Source: Pseudomonas putida (GTDB taxonomy: Bacteria; Pseudomonadota; Gammaproteobacteria; Pseudomonadales; Pseudomonadaceae). Taken from it: DNA of 64,000 bases. This document shows, piece after piece, positions 1 to 11,291 of this stretch; within the stretch, counting starts at the first letter, position 1, and each line of letters starts with the position of its first letter. Under the pieces are notes generated by a model, which worked only from the letters and a program-made list of their open reading frames with translations, made no database searches and had not been told where the DNA came from. The translations under genes and the position numbers were made by a program. The DNA is taken from contig NZ_CP109603.1 of assembly GCF_025905425.1 (NCBI RefSeq), positions 4,480,501 through 4,544,500 of the forward strand. The letters are read 5' to 3'.

Positions 1-499
1 CGCGCACCAGCAGCGGCCAGCGCACCGGTTCGCCGATGATCTGCGGGGCGTCGGGCAGGCCGGCGGCGCGCAACATGTCCTTGAGTAGCAGGTAGGACGG
101 GTCGCGGCTCTGGAACGGCTGGCCCGTGGCCAGCTCCACCAGCAGCAGGCAGCTGCCGGCGCGCAGCAGCTGCAACGCGAAGCGTGGTGGTGGCACCGGC
201 ACCGGGCGCGGGGCCGGGGCCGGCTCTTCTGCCTCGACGGCCTTGGCCGCAGGTTTTGGAGTGCTGCCAGGACGTGGAATTTCGATTTTCGGGCGTTCGC
301 CGGCGCGTGCCTGGGGCGCGATGGGCGCCGCGTTGGCGGCCGGCGCCGGCTTGACGTCGAAGTCGATGTCTTCGACCGGCCCCACCGGCAACAACAGTTC
401 GGGGCGTGACGGTGCGGCGAACGGCAGTTCGGCGCGCGGCAGCCAGTGCACCACTTGCATGGCGGAAAGGTAGGCGCGGCGACGGGGTTCGGTCAGCAA
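1..499 (-). CDS. HolD-like (DNA polymerase III psi) protein, partial
   Basis: An open frame runs off the left window edge. It begins at a TTG at 499, or at an ATG at 460 (MQVVHWLPRAEL...). The product has an N-terminal block LLTEPRRRAYLSAMQVV, a Pro/Ala-rich linker (about residues 40-95), then a compact block LLLVELATGQPF...LLLKDMLRAAGL. Such genes are often auto-named 'energy transducer TonB' because of the linker. The two-block layout and the short alpha/beta C-terminal block instead resemble HolD, the psi subunit of the clamp loader, which sits next to rimI in many gammaproteobacteria. That reading is inference. No convincing ribosome site decides between the two starts. Confidence 0.5.
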   Translation of the reverse strand, partial: MLTEPRRRAYLSAMQVVHWLPRAELPFAAPSRPELLLPVGPVEDIDFDVKPAPAANAAPIAPQARAGERPKIEIPRPGSTPKPAAKAVEAEEPAPAPRPVPVPPPRFALQLLRAGSCLLLVELATGQPFQSRDPSYLLLKDMLRAAGLPDAPQIIGEPVRWPLLVR

Positions 500-592
500 G
501 GGACGGGTATCCGAGGGGCTAAATCAATCGAGCATTCTAACGCCGTTAGCATTCGCGTGCCGCAACTGGTCGGCGGATTTTTATTGGCTGTA

Positions 593-626
593 CCGGCCCT
601 TTCGCGGGCAAGCCCGCTCCTACAGG
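593..626 (+). repeat. REP element
   Basis: This single copy of the P. putida-type REP (CCGGCCCTTTCGCGGGCAAG followed by CCCGCTCCTACAGG) lies in the gap between the divergent HolD-like and mksF genes. I see nothing else definite between 500 and 772. Confidence 0.9.
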
Positions 627-772
627 GGCTGCGTCGCTGACAATACCGGCGGCAGGCGCCGAGATTCCCCCAGCAAAATAAGGGACATTTCTCATTACAG
701 ACCAAGGGGTGAAATCCTCCCCCCTGGATGCAGTACAATCGCCCCCTTTTTCTTGGCAACGAGTCGAAGCCA

Positions 773-2062
773 ATGATCGAACCCAAGCGCGTCCTGCGCG
801 CCCTAGCCGAACACTGGGCCCTGATCGAGCCGCTGTGCGAACGTTTCGACCAGGGCACCCTGAGCCTGGTCGAACTGCGCCAGCATGTGGCCCGCCAGCA
901 GGTCGAAAGCACCCCGCAGGACATCACCCAACTACTCGACGTGTGGATCCGCCTGGATATCCTGGTCCCGGTAGCCAAGAGCCCGAACCGCTTCGAGCTC
1001 AACGCCCAGATCCACGACTTCCTCGCCTACCTGCGCCGCGAGCACCGCTTGGGCCTGTGCCTGGAGATCGAAGCCTACCTGCGCCACCTGGAGCGCCTCG
1101 CCGGGCATATCCAGGACGCCTTCGACAACCGCGACAGCGACGACCTGGCGCGCCAGCTGCGCCTGCTCGACATGCGCGTGCGCGATGTGCTCAAGAAGCT
1201 CGACAACGACGAGCAGGCGCTGGTGGCCGTGGCCGAGCGGGCCAAGACCAGCAACCGCCAGATCCCGCTGCGCCAGCGCTATGCCGAAGTCCTCGCGACC
1301 TGGGACGAATACGTCGAGCCGATGATCCAGCTGGTAAACGCCGATGGCGCCTTCGAACAAGGCGTGCGCAAGGTCGAAACCGTGCTGCTGCGCCTGCTGG
1401 GCGAACAGGCGCGCCTGGGCCACCTGGTCGACGACGACATGCTGCTGCGCACCCACGCGCGTATTCTGGAAATGCAAACCAGCGCCCAGCTGACCTTGCG
1501 CCACGCCCGTGAACTGCTGCTGCCCTTGCGCGAAGAAGCGCGCCGGCACAACGCCGTGACCCGTGGCGCCGCGCTGGCGCTGTCGGTGATCCGCCGCAAG
1601 GGCATCGATGCCGTGCCGCAAGCGGCCATGCCGATGTTCACCCGGCCGCAAAGCACCTTCCTTGGCAGCGCCAGCCAGGTCGAGGCCTATGTTTACGCCT
1701 TGGCCCGTTTCGAGCCCAAGCCCGCGCGCTTCCCCAAGGCGCACAAGACCGACAAAGACCCGCTACCGCGCGCACCCCGTACGGTGAAGGAAATGCTCGA
1801 ACGCTGCGAGCAGGCCCTGCCACTGCCAGACCTGATGGTCTGGCTGCTGGACCAGGAGCCCGAAGGCGCCACCGACGAACTGCTGTACTGGTTCTCGCGC
1901 CTGTCCCGTGAGAAGCGCTTCAAGCGCGAGCGCCTCGACCGCCGCGACTACACCACCCACGAACACCTGGTCAGCCTGCGCTCGTTCGCCCTGACGTCCA
2001 GCCGTGAAGACGTCGCCAGAACGACTGCCGAATCCAACGCGAGCCCAGCCAATGCATCTTGA
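773..2062 (+). CDS. mksF: MksF, kleisin subunit of MksBEF condensin
   Basis: First gene of a three-gene operon for the MukB-like condensin MksBEF, which acts in chromosome organisation. The 429-residue product is long, charged and helical (MIEPKRVLRALAEHWALIEP start), as expected for a kleisin that bridges the SMC heads. I chose ATG 773 over the in-frame ATG 728 because 728 adds 15 residues of unconserved-looking sequence. The next gene overlaps its end by 11 bases. Identification rests on gene order with the unmistakable SMC gene downstream and on size. No mksG-type nuclease gene follows the operon. Confidence 0.8.
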   Translation: MIEPKRVLRALAEHWALIEPLCERFDQGTLSLVELRQHVARQQVESTPQDITQLLDVWIRLDILVPVAKSPNRFELNAQIHDFLAYLRREHRLGLCLEIEAYLRHLERLAGHIQDAFDNRDSDDLARQLRLLDMRVRDVLKKLDNDEQALVAVAERAKTSNRQIPLRQRYAEVLATWDEYVEPMIQLVNADGAFEQGVRKVETVLLRLLGEQARLGHLVDDDMLLRTHARILEMQTSAQLTLRHARELLLPLREEARRHNAVTRGAALALSVIRRKGIDAVPQAAMPMFTRPQSTFLGSASQVEAYVYALARFEPKPARFPKAHKTDKDPLPRAPRTVKEMLERCEQALPLPDLMVWLLDQEPEGATDELLYWFSRLSREKRFKRERLDRRDYTTHEHLVSLRSFALTSSREDVARTTAESNASPANAS

Positions 2063-2759
2063 TCTTTCCGAACTGTCCCAGCTCGCGCCGATCTTCCGCG
2101 AGCTGTTCAAAGGTTTCCACGTCAGCCGCCGTGACCCGGAGCTGTACGCTCAGCTGTCGAACTTCCAGGACCAGTACCGTACCTTGTTCAAGGCCCTGGG
2201 CTTCGAGCTGGTATGCGACACCCGTGGTTTCTATTACTTCGTGCCCGAGCTTGCCGCCGCGCAGGTCAACAAAACCGCCCAGCGCCTGTCGTTGTTCACC
2301 TTCATCCTGGTCGAGCACCTGGCCGACCAGGGCCGTGACCCGATGGCCGTGCTCGACGGCGGCAGCATCGGCCGCGATGAACTGCCCTCGCTGCTGGACA
2401 AGTACCGCGACCTGTTCCTGCAGGCCGAAGTGCAAACCGTCGAAGAGCTCGAAGAAAAAATCCTGCGCCGCATGACCCAGCTCGGCTTCGCCCATGAGGA
2501 AGGCGGCATCTACCGCTTCCTGCCGCCGATGCACCGCTTCCTCGACGTCTGCCTGTCGGTCCAGCAGGACCGCGACCTGGCCGCCACCCTGCACAGTGAC
2601 CTGCCTTTGCCCACGCCGGTACTGGTCGAGGAAGAAAGCCCGGAGCAACTCAACCGCACCGACGACCCGCTCGACCTTTCACCCTTCGACGGCGACGAGA
2701 GCGAAGAGGACGCCCTGGCCAGGGCCATCCGCGAAGAGCAACAGGAGATTGACGCATGA
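2052..2759 (+). CDS. mksE: MksE, accessory subunit of MksBEF condensin
   Basis: Middle gene of the condensin operon, 235 residues. It starts MHLDLSELSQLAPIF at ATG 2052 inside the end of mksF and stops in an ATGA overlap with mksB, so the three genes are probably translationally coupled. The winged-helix-like N-terminal two thirds is followed by an acidic tail (DDPLDLSPFDGDESEEDALA). In the family MksE binds the kleisin MksF and helps load the SMC dimer. An upstream in-frame ATG at 2004 would overlap mksF further and looks unlikely. Confidence 0.8.
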   Translation: MHLDLSELSQLAPIFRELFKGFHVSRRDPELYAQLSNFQDQYRTLFKALGFELVCDTRGFYYFVPELAAAQVNKTAQRLSLFTFILVEHLADQGRDPMAVLDGGSIGRDELPSLLDKYRDLFLQAEVQTVEELEEKILRRMTQLGFAHEEGGIYRFLPPMHRFLDVCLSVQQDRDLAATLHSDLPLPTPVLVEEESPEQLNRTDDPLDLSPFDGDESEEDALARAIREEQQEIDA

Positions 2760-5587
2760 GCCAGGAACGCTACGGCATCCGCCGCTTTGCATTGCTCAAC
2801 ACCGCCGGTTACAGCCTCGGCCTGTTCCCGCTGGAACACCCGTTGTCGGTCTACGGCGCCAACAACCTGGGTAAATCGGCATCGATCAACGCCCTGCAGT
2901 TCCCGATCCTGGCGCGCATGTCCGACATGAGCTTCGGCAAGTACAGCCTGGAGCAGTCGCGTCGCTTCTACTTCGCCAGCGACACGTCCTACATTCTCTG
3001 CGAACTGAACCTGCCTCACGGCCCGCACGTGATCGGCGTGGTCGGGCGCGGCCCAGGTGGCGGTTTCGGCCACCAGTTCTTCGCCTACAAAGGCGAGCTG
3101 GACCTGGCCCACTACCAGAAGAACGACACCTGCCTGCGCCAGAAAGAGCTGTTCACCAACCTGGAGCGCCTGGGCCTGAAGGCCTACGAGCTCAAGCCCG
3201 ACGAACTGCGCCGCCTGCTGGTCGGTGGCCACACTTCGGTGCCGCTGGACCTGACCATGATTCCGCTGCGCTCGACCAGCGAGCAAAGTCTGAAAACCTT
3301 CCGCGCGCTGTTCATCAACCTGCTGCACATGCGCGAAATCACCGCTGCCAAGCTCAAGCAACTGTTCCTCGACGCCTTCGAGCACAGCCTGCGCTCGGGC
3401 AGCGTCGACTACATCGCGGCCTGTGAAGAAGCCTTCCGCGACGTACGGCGCATGGAGCAGGACTACAACGCCCTGGTCGCCGCCGGCCCGTTGGTCGAAG
3501 CCCTGGCCGGTGGCGTGGCCCAGCGCGACATCCTGCGCGGCAAGCTGCACCGCCTTTCGCCGCTGCTCGACAACCTGCTGGGCACCTGGCAGGAATACGC
3601 CATGGCGCGCAAGGAAGAGTTGGTTATCCAGTCCGAGCATTACCGCGGCGAACAAGACCGGCTGCAGAACGACCAACGTGGCGGCACCCAGGAGCTGATG
3701 CGCCTGGAGCGTGAGATCACTGGCATTCAGCGCTGGCTCGGCGAGCTGTCGGTGCTCAAACACCGCTTCGCCCTGGTCGATGACGTCAAGGTGCTGGAGC
3801 AGCAGTTGCTGGCCGCCAAAGACGCCCACGACGAACTGGCCGGCGCCCTGGCCCAGTCGCGGCAGTTCTCTGCCGAAGACCTGGACGAGCGCGTACGCGA
3901 CCTGGAAAAACGCCTCAAGCAGGTCCGTCAGCAGCTCGACCACGCCGACAACAACAGCTATGCCCGCCTGCGCGAAGAGTTCTCCCAACAGGATGTCGAC
4001 CGCCTGATGCGCCTGTTCAACGGTGCGCTGTTCAGCCTGCCACTGGGCGAGCGCGGCATCGAGCTGGACGACAGCGACCTGTGGGTAAAGTCGCTGGAAG
4101 CGGTGCTCGACGGTTTCAAAGGCGAGCGCTTCGAAGCGCCCGGCCTGTCCATCGACCTCACCCACATCGACCCTCCAGCACTGCAGGCCCTGGCCGACCG
4201 CGCCGCCCTGCGCGACCAGAAAGAGCGCCTGGAAAAAGAGCTCAAGCAGCTCAAGACCCAGCAGGCCGTAGCCGCCGACCGCTCCGCCTCCAAGGCACAG
4301 ACCGAGACCCTGTACCAAGCGGTACTGGATGCGCAGAAGGCATTGGAAGACTTCCGCCGCAGCGAAACCCTGGCGGCCGAAGAACCCGAAAAACTGGAGC
4401 ATCTGTCGCAACTGGAAGCCGCTCAGGACGAGCTCAAGCGCTCCAGCGATGCCTTCACCGAGCGCGTCCAGCAGCTGTCGGCCAAGCTGCAACTGGTCGG
4501 CCGCCAGCTCGGTGACCTGGAGTCCAAGCAACGCACCCTGGAAGACGCCCTGCGCCGCCGCCAGTTGTTGCCGGCGGACCTGCCCTACGGCACGCCATTC
4601 ATGGAAGCGGTCGACGACACCATGGACAACCTGCTGCCGATGCTCAACGACTACCAAGACAGCTGGCAGGGTTTGCAGCGGGTGGACAACCAGATCGAGG
4701 CGCTGTACGCCCAGGTGCGCCTCAAGGGCGTGGCCAAGTTCGACAGCGAAGACGACATGGAGCGCCGCCTCCAGTTACTGGTCAACGCCTATGCGCACCG
4801 TACCGATGAGGCCCTGACCCTGGCCAAGGCGCGCCGCGCCGCAGTCACCGACATCGCCCGGACCCTGCGCAACATCCGCAGCGACTACGACAGCCTTGAG
4901 CACCAGCTGGCCTTGTTCAACCGTGAGATCAACAAGCGCCAGGTATCCAACCTTCAGAGCTTCCGCGTGGTGCTGGCACCGAACAAGGAAGCGCTCAAGC
5001 ACATCGACCAGATCATCCACAGCGCCGGCCAGTACGAAGAAGGCGAGACCCTGTCGGTGTTCGACCTGACCCAGAACTCCGACCAGGACCACAAGAACGA
5101 AGAGGCCAAGGAGTACCTGGCACGGCTGGTGGCGGCCAACCACAACCAACTGGGCCTCAAGGACCTGTTCGAACTGGCGTTCGAGATCACCAAGGTCAAT
5201 GGCCAGCCGGTGATCCACGCCGACATCGACGGCGCTGCGTCCAACGGCACCACCATGACCATCAAAGCGCTGACCAACATGTACTTGTTGCTGCACCTGA
5301 TGGACCGTGACCTGGCCGGGCGCATTCGCCTGCCGTACTACCTCGACGAAGCGGCAGACATCGACGAACGCAACCAGACAGCACTGCTGGAAACCAGCCT
5401 GCAGCTGGGCTTCGTACCGATTCTGGCGAGTGTGAAGCCGCAGGTGTCGGCCAAGGTGGCGATCGACCTGGAAGGTGGCAGCGGGCCGAATGGCATCTAC
5501 ATCGATGAGGCGGACTGGAAGTTCATCAGCCGGCTGGATGAGGTGCAGGTGGACGTGCGTGAGGATCAGGCCGAAGAGCTCGCCTGA
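2756..5587 (+). CDS. mksB: MksB, SMC-like ATPase of MksBEF condensin
   Basis: SMC-type ATPase of 943 residues. The N-terminal head has Walker A GANNLGKS near residues 33-41. Long coiled-coil segments rich in E/K/L/Q fill about residues 230-780, with a hinge-like insert around residues 440-490. The C-terminal head has a signature-like ASNGTTMTIKAL and Walker B YYLDEAADID near residue 860. It is shorter than E. coli MukB, as is usual for MksB. The start overlaps the mksE stop (ATGA). It is the motor of the operon. Family members act in chromosome segregation or, when paired with a MksG nuclease, in plasmid defence; no MksG is present here. Confidence 0.92.
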   Translation: MSQERYGIRRFALLNTAGYSLGLFPLEHPLSVYGANNLGKSASINALQFPILARMSDMSFGKYSLEQSRRFYFASDTSYILCELNLPHGPHVIGVVGRGPGGGFGHQFFAYKGELDLAHYQKNDTCLRQKELFTNLERLGLKAYELKPDELRRLLVGGHTSVPLDLTMIPLRSTSEQSLKTFRALFINLLHMREITAAKLKQLFLDAFEHSLRSGSVDYIAACEEAFRDVRRMEQDYNALVAAGPLVEALAGGVAQRDILRGKLHRLSPLLDNLLGTWQEYAMARKEELVIQSEHYRGEQDRLQNDQRGGTQELMRLEREITGIQRWLGELSVLKHRFALVDDVKVLEQQLLAAKDAHDELAGALAQSRQFSAEDLDERVRDLEKRLKQVRQQLDHADNNSYARLREEFSQQDVDRLMRLFNGALFSLPLGERGIELDDSDLWVKSLEAVLDGFKGERFEAPGLSIDLTHIDPPALQALADRAALRDQKERLEKELKQLKTQQAVAADRSASKAQTETLYQAVLDAQKALEDFRRSETLAAEEPEKLEHLSQLEAAQDELKRSSDAFTERVQQLSAKLQLVGRQLGDLESKQRTLEDALRRRQLLPADLPYGTPFMEAVDDTMDNLLPMLNDYQDSWQGLQRVDNQIEALYAQVRLKGVAKFDSEDDMERRLQLLVNAYAHRTDEALTLAKARRAAVTDIARTLRNIRSDYDSLEHQLALFNREINKRQVSNLQSFRVVLAPNKEALKHIDQIIHSAGQYEEGETLSVFDLTQNSDQDHKNEEAKEYLARLVAANHNQLGLKDLFELAFEITKVNGQPVIHADIDGAASNGTTMTIKALTNMYLLLHLMDRDLAGRIRLPYYLDEAADIDERNQTALLETSLQLGFVPILASVKPQVSAKVAIDLEGGSGPNGIYIDEADWKFISRLDEVQVDVREDQAEELA

Positions 5588-5611
5588 TTGTTGTGAATTG
5601 GGGCTGCTTTG

Positions 5612-5710
5612 CAGCCCATTCGCGGGGCAAGCCCGCTCCCACAAGTTTTGCGCCAGCGGAGTATCTGTGGGAGCGGGCTTGCCCCGCGAATGGAGGCCAA
5701 AGGCCTCCCA
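5612..5710. repeat. Inverted REP pair (BIME)
   Basis: Two REP units face each other at about 5614-5643 and 5664-5697, sharing the core GCGGGGCAAGCCCGCTCCCA. They lie between the convergent ends of mksB and the creA-like gene, where such pairs may form hairpins that protect or end transcripts. Confidence 0.9.
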
Positions 5711-5725
5711 GCATCTATCAGGCTA

Positions 5726-6181
5726 TCAATGAGCCCAAGGCAAGATCGGAATCGCCGTCACCGCATTCTGCGGGCTGCCCTCGATCATGCGGTCGCTGTA
5801 CACCAGGTAAACCAAGGTATTGCGCTTCTTGTCGAGAAAGCGCACCACCTGCATGGTCTTGAACACCAACGAGGTGCGTTCCTTGAACACTTCCTCGCCG
5901 TCTTTCAACTCACCCTTGAAGTTGATCGGCCCCACCTGACGGCAGGCGATCGACGCCTCTGCACGGTCCTCAGCCAGGCCCAGACCACCCTTCACACCGC
6001 CCGTCTTGGCCCGCGACAGGTAACAGGTCACGCCCTCGACCTTAGGGTCATCGAACGCCTCGACCACGATGCGGTCGTTGGGCCCAACGAACTTGAACAC
6101 GGTGGACACCTGGCCGATCTCCTCGGCACCGGCCAGCATCGGCAACGCCAACGCCGCCACGGCAATCATCCTTTTCAACAT
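5726..6181 (-). CDS. CreA family periplasmic protein
   Basis: Product of 151 residues with a signal peptide ([19 protein letters not shown], cut before EEIG) and the CreA-family body ([20 protein letters not shown], a single internal Cys pair in [12 protein letters not shown] and [10 protein letters not shown]). Function is unknown; it is expected in the periplasm. Start ATG 6181 is set by the signal peptide and by a GAGGAAGT ribosome site. It lies just after proB on the same strand (10-base gap), so the two are likely co-transcribed. Confidence 0.85.
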   Translation of the reverse strand: MLKRMIAVAALALPMLAGAEEIGQVSTVFKFVGPNDRIVVEAFDDPKVEGVTCYLSRAKTGGVKGGLGLAEDRAEASIACRQVGPINFKGELKDGEEVFKERTSLVFKTMQVVRFLDKKRNTLVYLVYSDRMIEGSPQNAVTAIPILPWAH

Positions 6182-6191
6182 GTGCACTTCC

Positions 6192-7310
6192 TCAGACCAG
6201 AACCAGGTTGTCACGGTGCACCAGCTCGGGTTCCGCGCTGTAACCGAGCAGGGATTCGATGGCATCGGACGACTGGCCGATGATCTTCTGCGCTTCAAGC
6301 GCACTGTAGTTGGCCAGACCGCGGGCCACTTCCAGGCCGTCCGGGCCGACGCACACCACCATCTCGCCACGGCGGAAACTGCCCTGCACGGTCTTCACAC
6401 CCACAGGTAGCAGGCTCTTGTTGGCCTGGCGCAGCGCCTGCACGGCACCGGCGTCGAGCACCAGCGTGCCGCGGGTCTGCAGGTGCCCGGCCAACCACTG
6501 CTTGCGCGCTGCAAGCATGCCGCGCTCAGGCGACAGCAAGGTACCCAGGCGCTCGCCCGTCTTGAGGCGGTCAAGCACGCGCTCGATACGGCCACCGATG
6601 ATGATGGTGTGGGCACCCGAACGTGCCGCCAGGCGAGCCGCGCGCAGTTTGGTCTGCATGCCGCCACGGCCCAAGGCGCCGCCAGTACCACCGGCCACGG
6701 CGTCCAGCGCCGGGTCGTCTGCGCGGGCTTCATAGATCAGCTGGGCTTCGGGGTTGTTGCGCGGGTCGGCATCGAACATGCCGTCGCGGTCGGTGAGGAT
6801 CACCAGCAGGTCGGCCTCCACCAGGTTGGCCACCAGCGCAGCCAGGGTGTCGTTGTCGCCGAAACGGATTTCGTCGGTGACCACGGTGTCGTTTTCGTTG
6901 ATCACCGGCACCACGCCCAGGTCGACCAGCGTGCGCAAGGTGCTGCGGGCGTTGAGGTAACGTTTGCGGTCGGACAGGTCGTCATGGGTCAGAAGGATCT
7001 GCGCGGTGTGCTTGCCGTGCTCGCCGAAGCTCGACTCCCAGGCCTGTACCAGGCGCATCTGGCCGATCGAGGCGGCCGCCTGCAGCTCGTTCATCGCGCT
7101 CGGTCGCGAGGTCCAGCCCAGCTGGCTCATGCCAGCGGCCACGGCCCCGGAAGAGACCAGCACCAACTCCACGCCTGCCTCACGCAGTGCGACCATCTGC
7201 TCGACCCAAACGGCCATTGCGCCGCGATCGAGGCCCTTGCCATCAGCGGTCAGCAGTGCGCTGCCAATCTTCACGACCCAGCGCTTGGCGCCCGTCACCT
7301 TGCTTCGCAT
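6192..7310 (-). CDS. proB: Glutamate 5-kinase
   Basis: First enzyme of proline synthesis: it phosphorylates L-glutamate to glutamyl-5-phosphate. The 372-residue protein has an amino-acid kinase domain ([10 protein letters not shown] near the start, [46 protein letters not shown]) and a C-terminal PUA domain (about residues 275-360, [20 protein letters not shown]). Start [10 protein letters not shown] at 7310 follows a GGAAG ribosome site. It lies downstream of obgE, separated by a strong terminator, a common arrangement in Pseudomonas. Confidence 0.97.
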   Translation of the reverse strand: MRSKVTGAKRWVVKIGSALLTADGKGLDRGAMAVWVEQMVALREAGVELVLVSSGAVAAGMSQLGWTSRPSAMNELQAAASIGQMRLVQAWESSFGEHGKHTAQILLTHDDLSDRKRYLNARSTLRTLVDLGVVPVINENDTVVTDEIRFGDNDTLAALVANLVEADLLVILTDRDGMFDADPRNNPEAQLIYEARADDPALDAVAGGTGGALGRGGMQTKLRAARLAARSGAHTIIIGGRIERVLDRLKTGERLGTLLSPERGMLAARKQWLAGHLQTRGTLVLDAGAVQALRQANKSLLPVGVKTVQGSFRRGEMVVCVGPDGLEVARGLANYSALEAQKIIGQSSDAIESLLGYSAEPELVHRDNLVLV

Positions 7311-7353
7311 CTTCTTCCAACCTATGTCGAATCTGTAGATACCGTAGATACAA

Positions 7354-7379
7354 AAACGCCGCTCCAGAGAGCGGCGTTT
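7354..7379 (-). terminator. Terminator after obgE
   Basis: Perfect 11-bp inverted repeat (AAACGCCGCTC / GAGCGGCGTTT) with a four-base loop and a T-run on the minus strand, just past the obgE stop. Confidence 0.85.
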
Positions 7380-7395
7380 AGTGTACTGCAACCGG

Positions 7396-8754
<1,359 letters not shown>

Positions 8755-8764
8755 TCACCACAAA

Positions 8765-8793
8765 CGAAAAAGCCCCGTCGCATGACGGGGCTT
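8765..8793 (-). terminator. Terminator after rpmA
   Basis: Inverted repeat AAGCCCCGTC / GACGGGGCTT with a short loop, followed by a T-run on the minus strand. It separates the ribosomal genes from obgE. Confidence 0.85.
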
Positions 8794-8810
8794 CTGGAGC
8801 GAGGTCGCGA

Positions 8811-9068
8811 TTAAGCGGCGACGATGCTCACGTAACGGCGGTTGAACTCGCCTTTCTTCTCGAACTTGATCACGCCTTCGATCTTGGCGAACAGGGTGTG
8901 ATCCTTGCCCATGCCAACGCCGTAGCCGGCGTGGAACTGGGTGCCGCGCTGACGGACGATGATGTTGCCGGCCTTGACGACCTGGCTGCCATACATCTTC
9001 ACGCCAAGGCGTTTCGATTCTGAGTCGCGACCGTTACGGGTACTACCACCAGCCTTCTTGTGAGCCAT
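8811..9068 (-). CDS. rpmA: 50S ribosomal protein L27
   Basis: An 85-residue basic protein with the L27 signature ([54 protein letters not shown]). Its N-terminal tail reaches the peptidyl-transferase centre in the family. It lies 38 bases after rplU in the same operon. Confidence 0.98.
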   Translation of the reverse strand: MAHKKAGGSTRNGRDSESKRLGVKMYGSQVVKAGNIIVRQRGTQFHAGYGVGMGKDHTLFAKIEGVIKFEKKGEFNRRYVSIVAA

Positions 9069-9106
9069 GGTTCAATTCTCCAAATAAATTCAGGGGATCT
9101 AGGGGA

Positions 9107-9421
9107 TTAAGCCTGGATGCCGGTGATTTTGATCTCGGTGAACCACTGGCGGTGGCCCATACGCTTCATGTGGTGCTTACGGCGACGGAACTTGATGATG
9201 CGGACTTTATCGTGACGGCCTTGCGAAACGACTTCTGCAACAACTTTAGCGCCAGCGACAACTGGTGCGCCGATGGTGACTTCTTCACCGTTGGCAACCA
9301 GCAGAACGCGATCGAAAGTCACGGATTCGCCAGTGGCGACTTCCAGCTTTTCGATCTTGAGGAATTCACCTTCAGCGACTTTGTACTGCTTGCCGCCGGT
9401 AACGATTACTGCGTAAGACAT
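9107..9421 (-). CDS. rplU: 50S ribosomal protein L21
   Basis: A 104-residue protein starting [19 protein letters not shown], with the conserved end [19 protein letters not shown]. It binds 23S rRNA. The start at 9421 is fixed by homology; a longer frame to 9619 reaches into the promoter region. It is divergent from ispB; the roughly 240-base gap holds both promoters. Confidence 0.97.
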   Translation of the reverse strand: MSYAVIVTGGKQYKVAEGEFLKIEKLEVATGESVTFDRVLLVANGEEVTIGAPVVAGAKVVAEVVSQGRHDKVRIIKFRRRKHHMKRMGHRQWFTEIKITGIQA

Positions 9422-9665
9422 GGTATTTCTCCGATAATCCTGCTCACCCAGCGCTTTATATATTGAGTATTGGCTGGCATGGCTGCATGGGGCTGGAACG
9501 GCCCGGTGCAATTGCGTAAGGCAGGTGCTGCCCAGGAAGTTAGGGTGCGCGATTGTACGCAACCCCGGTTTTGCTTGCAAGTACCGCCCCGGCGGTGCGG
9601 GCACCGCGCCTTGACACACCGGGACCCGCGACCTAGCATGCCGCGCAACGTCAATGGAGCAGCCG

Positions 9666-10634
9666 ATGCAACCCCAAACCTTCTACCGCGCGGTGGCTGA
9701 TGATTTCAGCGCCGTCGACGAGATCATCAAGAAGCAGCTGACCTCGCGCGTGCCGCTGGTATCGAAGATCGGCGACTATATCACGTCGGCCGGTGGCAAG
9801 CGCCTGCGTCCCCTGCTGGTCCTGCTCTGTGGCAAGGCCCTGGGCCGCGAAGGCGATGACCTGCGCCTGCTGGCAGCGACCATCGAGTTCCTGCACACCG
9901 CCACCCTGCTGCACGACGACGTCGTCGACATGTCGGGCATGCGCCGTGGCCGTTCCACCGCCAATGCGCTGTGGGGCAACGCGCCAAGCGTGCTGGTGGG
10001 TGACTTCCTTTATTCGCGCTCGTTCGAAATGATGGTCGAACTGGGTTCGATGCCGGTCATGCAGATCCTCTCCAAGGCCACCCGCGTCATCGCCGAGGGT
10101 GAAGTGCTGCAACTGTCGCGTGTTCGCGATGCCAGCACCACCGAAGAGGTGTACATGGAGGTCATCCGCGGCAAGACCGCCATGCTGTTCGAAGCCTCGA
10201 CCCACAGCGCCGCCGCGCTGGCCGGCGCCAGCGAAGCGCAGCGCGAGGCCCTGCGGACCTTCGGCGACCACCTGGGCGTGGCCTTCCAACTGGTCGACGA
10301 CCTGCTGGACTACAAGGGCGACTCGCAGACCTTGGGCAAGAACGTCGGTGACGACCTGGCCGAAGGCAAGCCGACCCTGCCGCTGATCTACACCATGCGC
10401 GAAGGCACGCCTGAGCAGGCTGCACTGGTGCGCAAGGCCATCCAGAAAGGTGGCCTTGAAGACCTCGAGCAGATCCGTGCAGCGGTCGAAGCCTCGGGCG
10501 CGCTGGACTACACCGCGCAGATGGCACGTGATTACGTGGCCAAGGCCATCGAGTGCCTGGAAGTGCTGCCGGCCAGTGAATACCGCGATGCGCTGGTTGA
10601 GCTGAGCGAATTTGCGGTAGCGCGTACGCACTGA
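9666..10634 (+). CDS. ispB: Octaprenyl diphosphate synthase
   Basis: Trans-prenyltransferase making the ubiquinone side chain from IPP and FPP. The 322-residue protein has the first Asp-rich motif in [16 protein letters not shown] and the second in [13 protein letters not shown], plus [12 protein letters not shown] near the N-terminus and [10 protein letters not shown]. Start [10 protein letters not shown] at 9666 follows GGAGCAG; an ATG at 9654 is too close to the ribosome site. It is divergent from rplU, as in other Pseudomonas. Confidence 0.95.
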   Translation: MQPQTFYRAVADDFSAVDEIIKKQLTSRVPLVSKIGDYITSAGGKRLRPLLVLLCGKALGREGDDLRLLAATIEFLHTATLLHDDVVDMSGMRRGRSTANALWGNAPSVLVGDFLYSRSFEMMVELGSMPVMQILSKATRVIAEGEVLQLSRVRDASTTEEVYMEVIRGKTAMLFEASTHSAAALAGASEAQREALRTFGDHLGVAFQLVDDLLDYKGDSQTLGKNVGDDLAEGKPTLPLIYTMREGTPEQAALVRKAIQKGGLEDLEQIRAAVEASGALDYTAQMARDYVAKAIECLEVLPASEYRDALVELSEFAVARTH

Positions 10635-10645
10635 CAAACCAAGTC

Positions 10646-10720
10646 GCCTTCTTCGCGGGCAAGCCCGCTCCCACAGGATTTTCGCCGATCCCTGTAGGAG
10701 CGGGCTTGCCCGCGATGCTT
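10646..10720. repeat. Inverted REP pair
   Basis: Two facing REP units (10646-10677 and 10691-10716) lie between ispB and the zinc-ribbon gene. Confidence 0.9.
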
Positions 10721-10798
10721 TTGCAAGGACAAAACACTTCCGGGACAAAACCTTATACAATATGCGCCTTTAACCGCCTGTCTGTTTAAGGAACCGAA

Positions 10799-11140
10799 GT
10801 GAGCACTTTGCCGCCCTGCCCCAAATGCAATTCCGAATACACCTATGAGGATGGCAGCCAGCTGATCTGCCCCGAATGCGCCCACGAGTGGTCGGCCAAC
10901 GGCGAAGCCGAAGCCGCCAGCGATGACGTGGTGAAAAAGGATTCGGTCGGCAACGTCCTGCAGGACGGCGATACCGTCACCGTGATCAAGGACCTCAAGG
11001 TCAAGGGCTCGTCCCTGGTGGTCAAGGTCGGCACCAAGGTCAAGAACATCCGCCTGTGCGACGGCGACCACGACATCGACTGCAAGATCGACGGCATCGG
11101 CGCCATGAAGCTGAAGTCCGAGTTCGTGCGTAAGGTCTGA
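10799..11140 (+). CDS. yjdM: PhnA/YjdM-like zinc-ribbon protein
   Basis: A 113-residue protein with an N-terminal zinc ribbon ([12 protein letters not shown] ... [10 protein letters not shown]) and a C-terminal SH3-like domain ([35 protein letters not shown]). It matches the YjdM/PhnA family, historically linked to phosphonate use, although the E. coli protein is not part of the C-P lyase. Start is GTG 10799 with AAGGA six bases upstream; no ATG is available. Confidence 0.85.
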   Translation: MSTLPPCPKCNSEYTYEDGSQLICPECAHEWSANGEAEAASDDVVKKDSVGNVLQDGDTVTVIKDLKVKGSSLVVKVGTKVKNIRLCDGDHDIDCKIDGIGAMKLKSEFVRKV

Positions 11141-11243
11141 TTACACTGTGCGACGGGGCTACCTTCCGGGTGGCCCTGACAGATCCTGCAACAGGGTCAT
11201 TGCACCGTCCGGCAAAAATACGCCAATAGACCCTTGCTATTTT

Positions 11244-11264
11244 GATAATAAGAATTATTCTCAT
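11244..11264 (+). promoter_or_regulatory. Fur box
   Basis: The motif GATAATAAGAATTATTCTCA is close to the Fur consensus and nearly palindromic. It lies 28 bases before the start of the 81-residue gene and overlaps a possible promoter (TTGCTA at 11234, TATTCT at 11256). Iron repression of that gene is the expected effect. Confidence 0.8.
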
Positions 11265-11291
11265 TGGAACCGCTATCCAAGGAGAATAGCC

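Noticed and set aside
2510..4657. Long minus-strand frame (715 codons) across mksB
   Set aside because: Antisense shadow of the SMC coiled coil, with low-complexity Q/V/L sequence.
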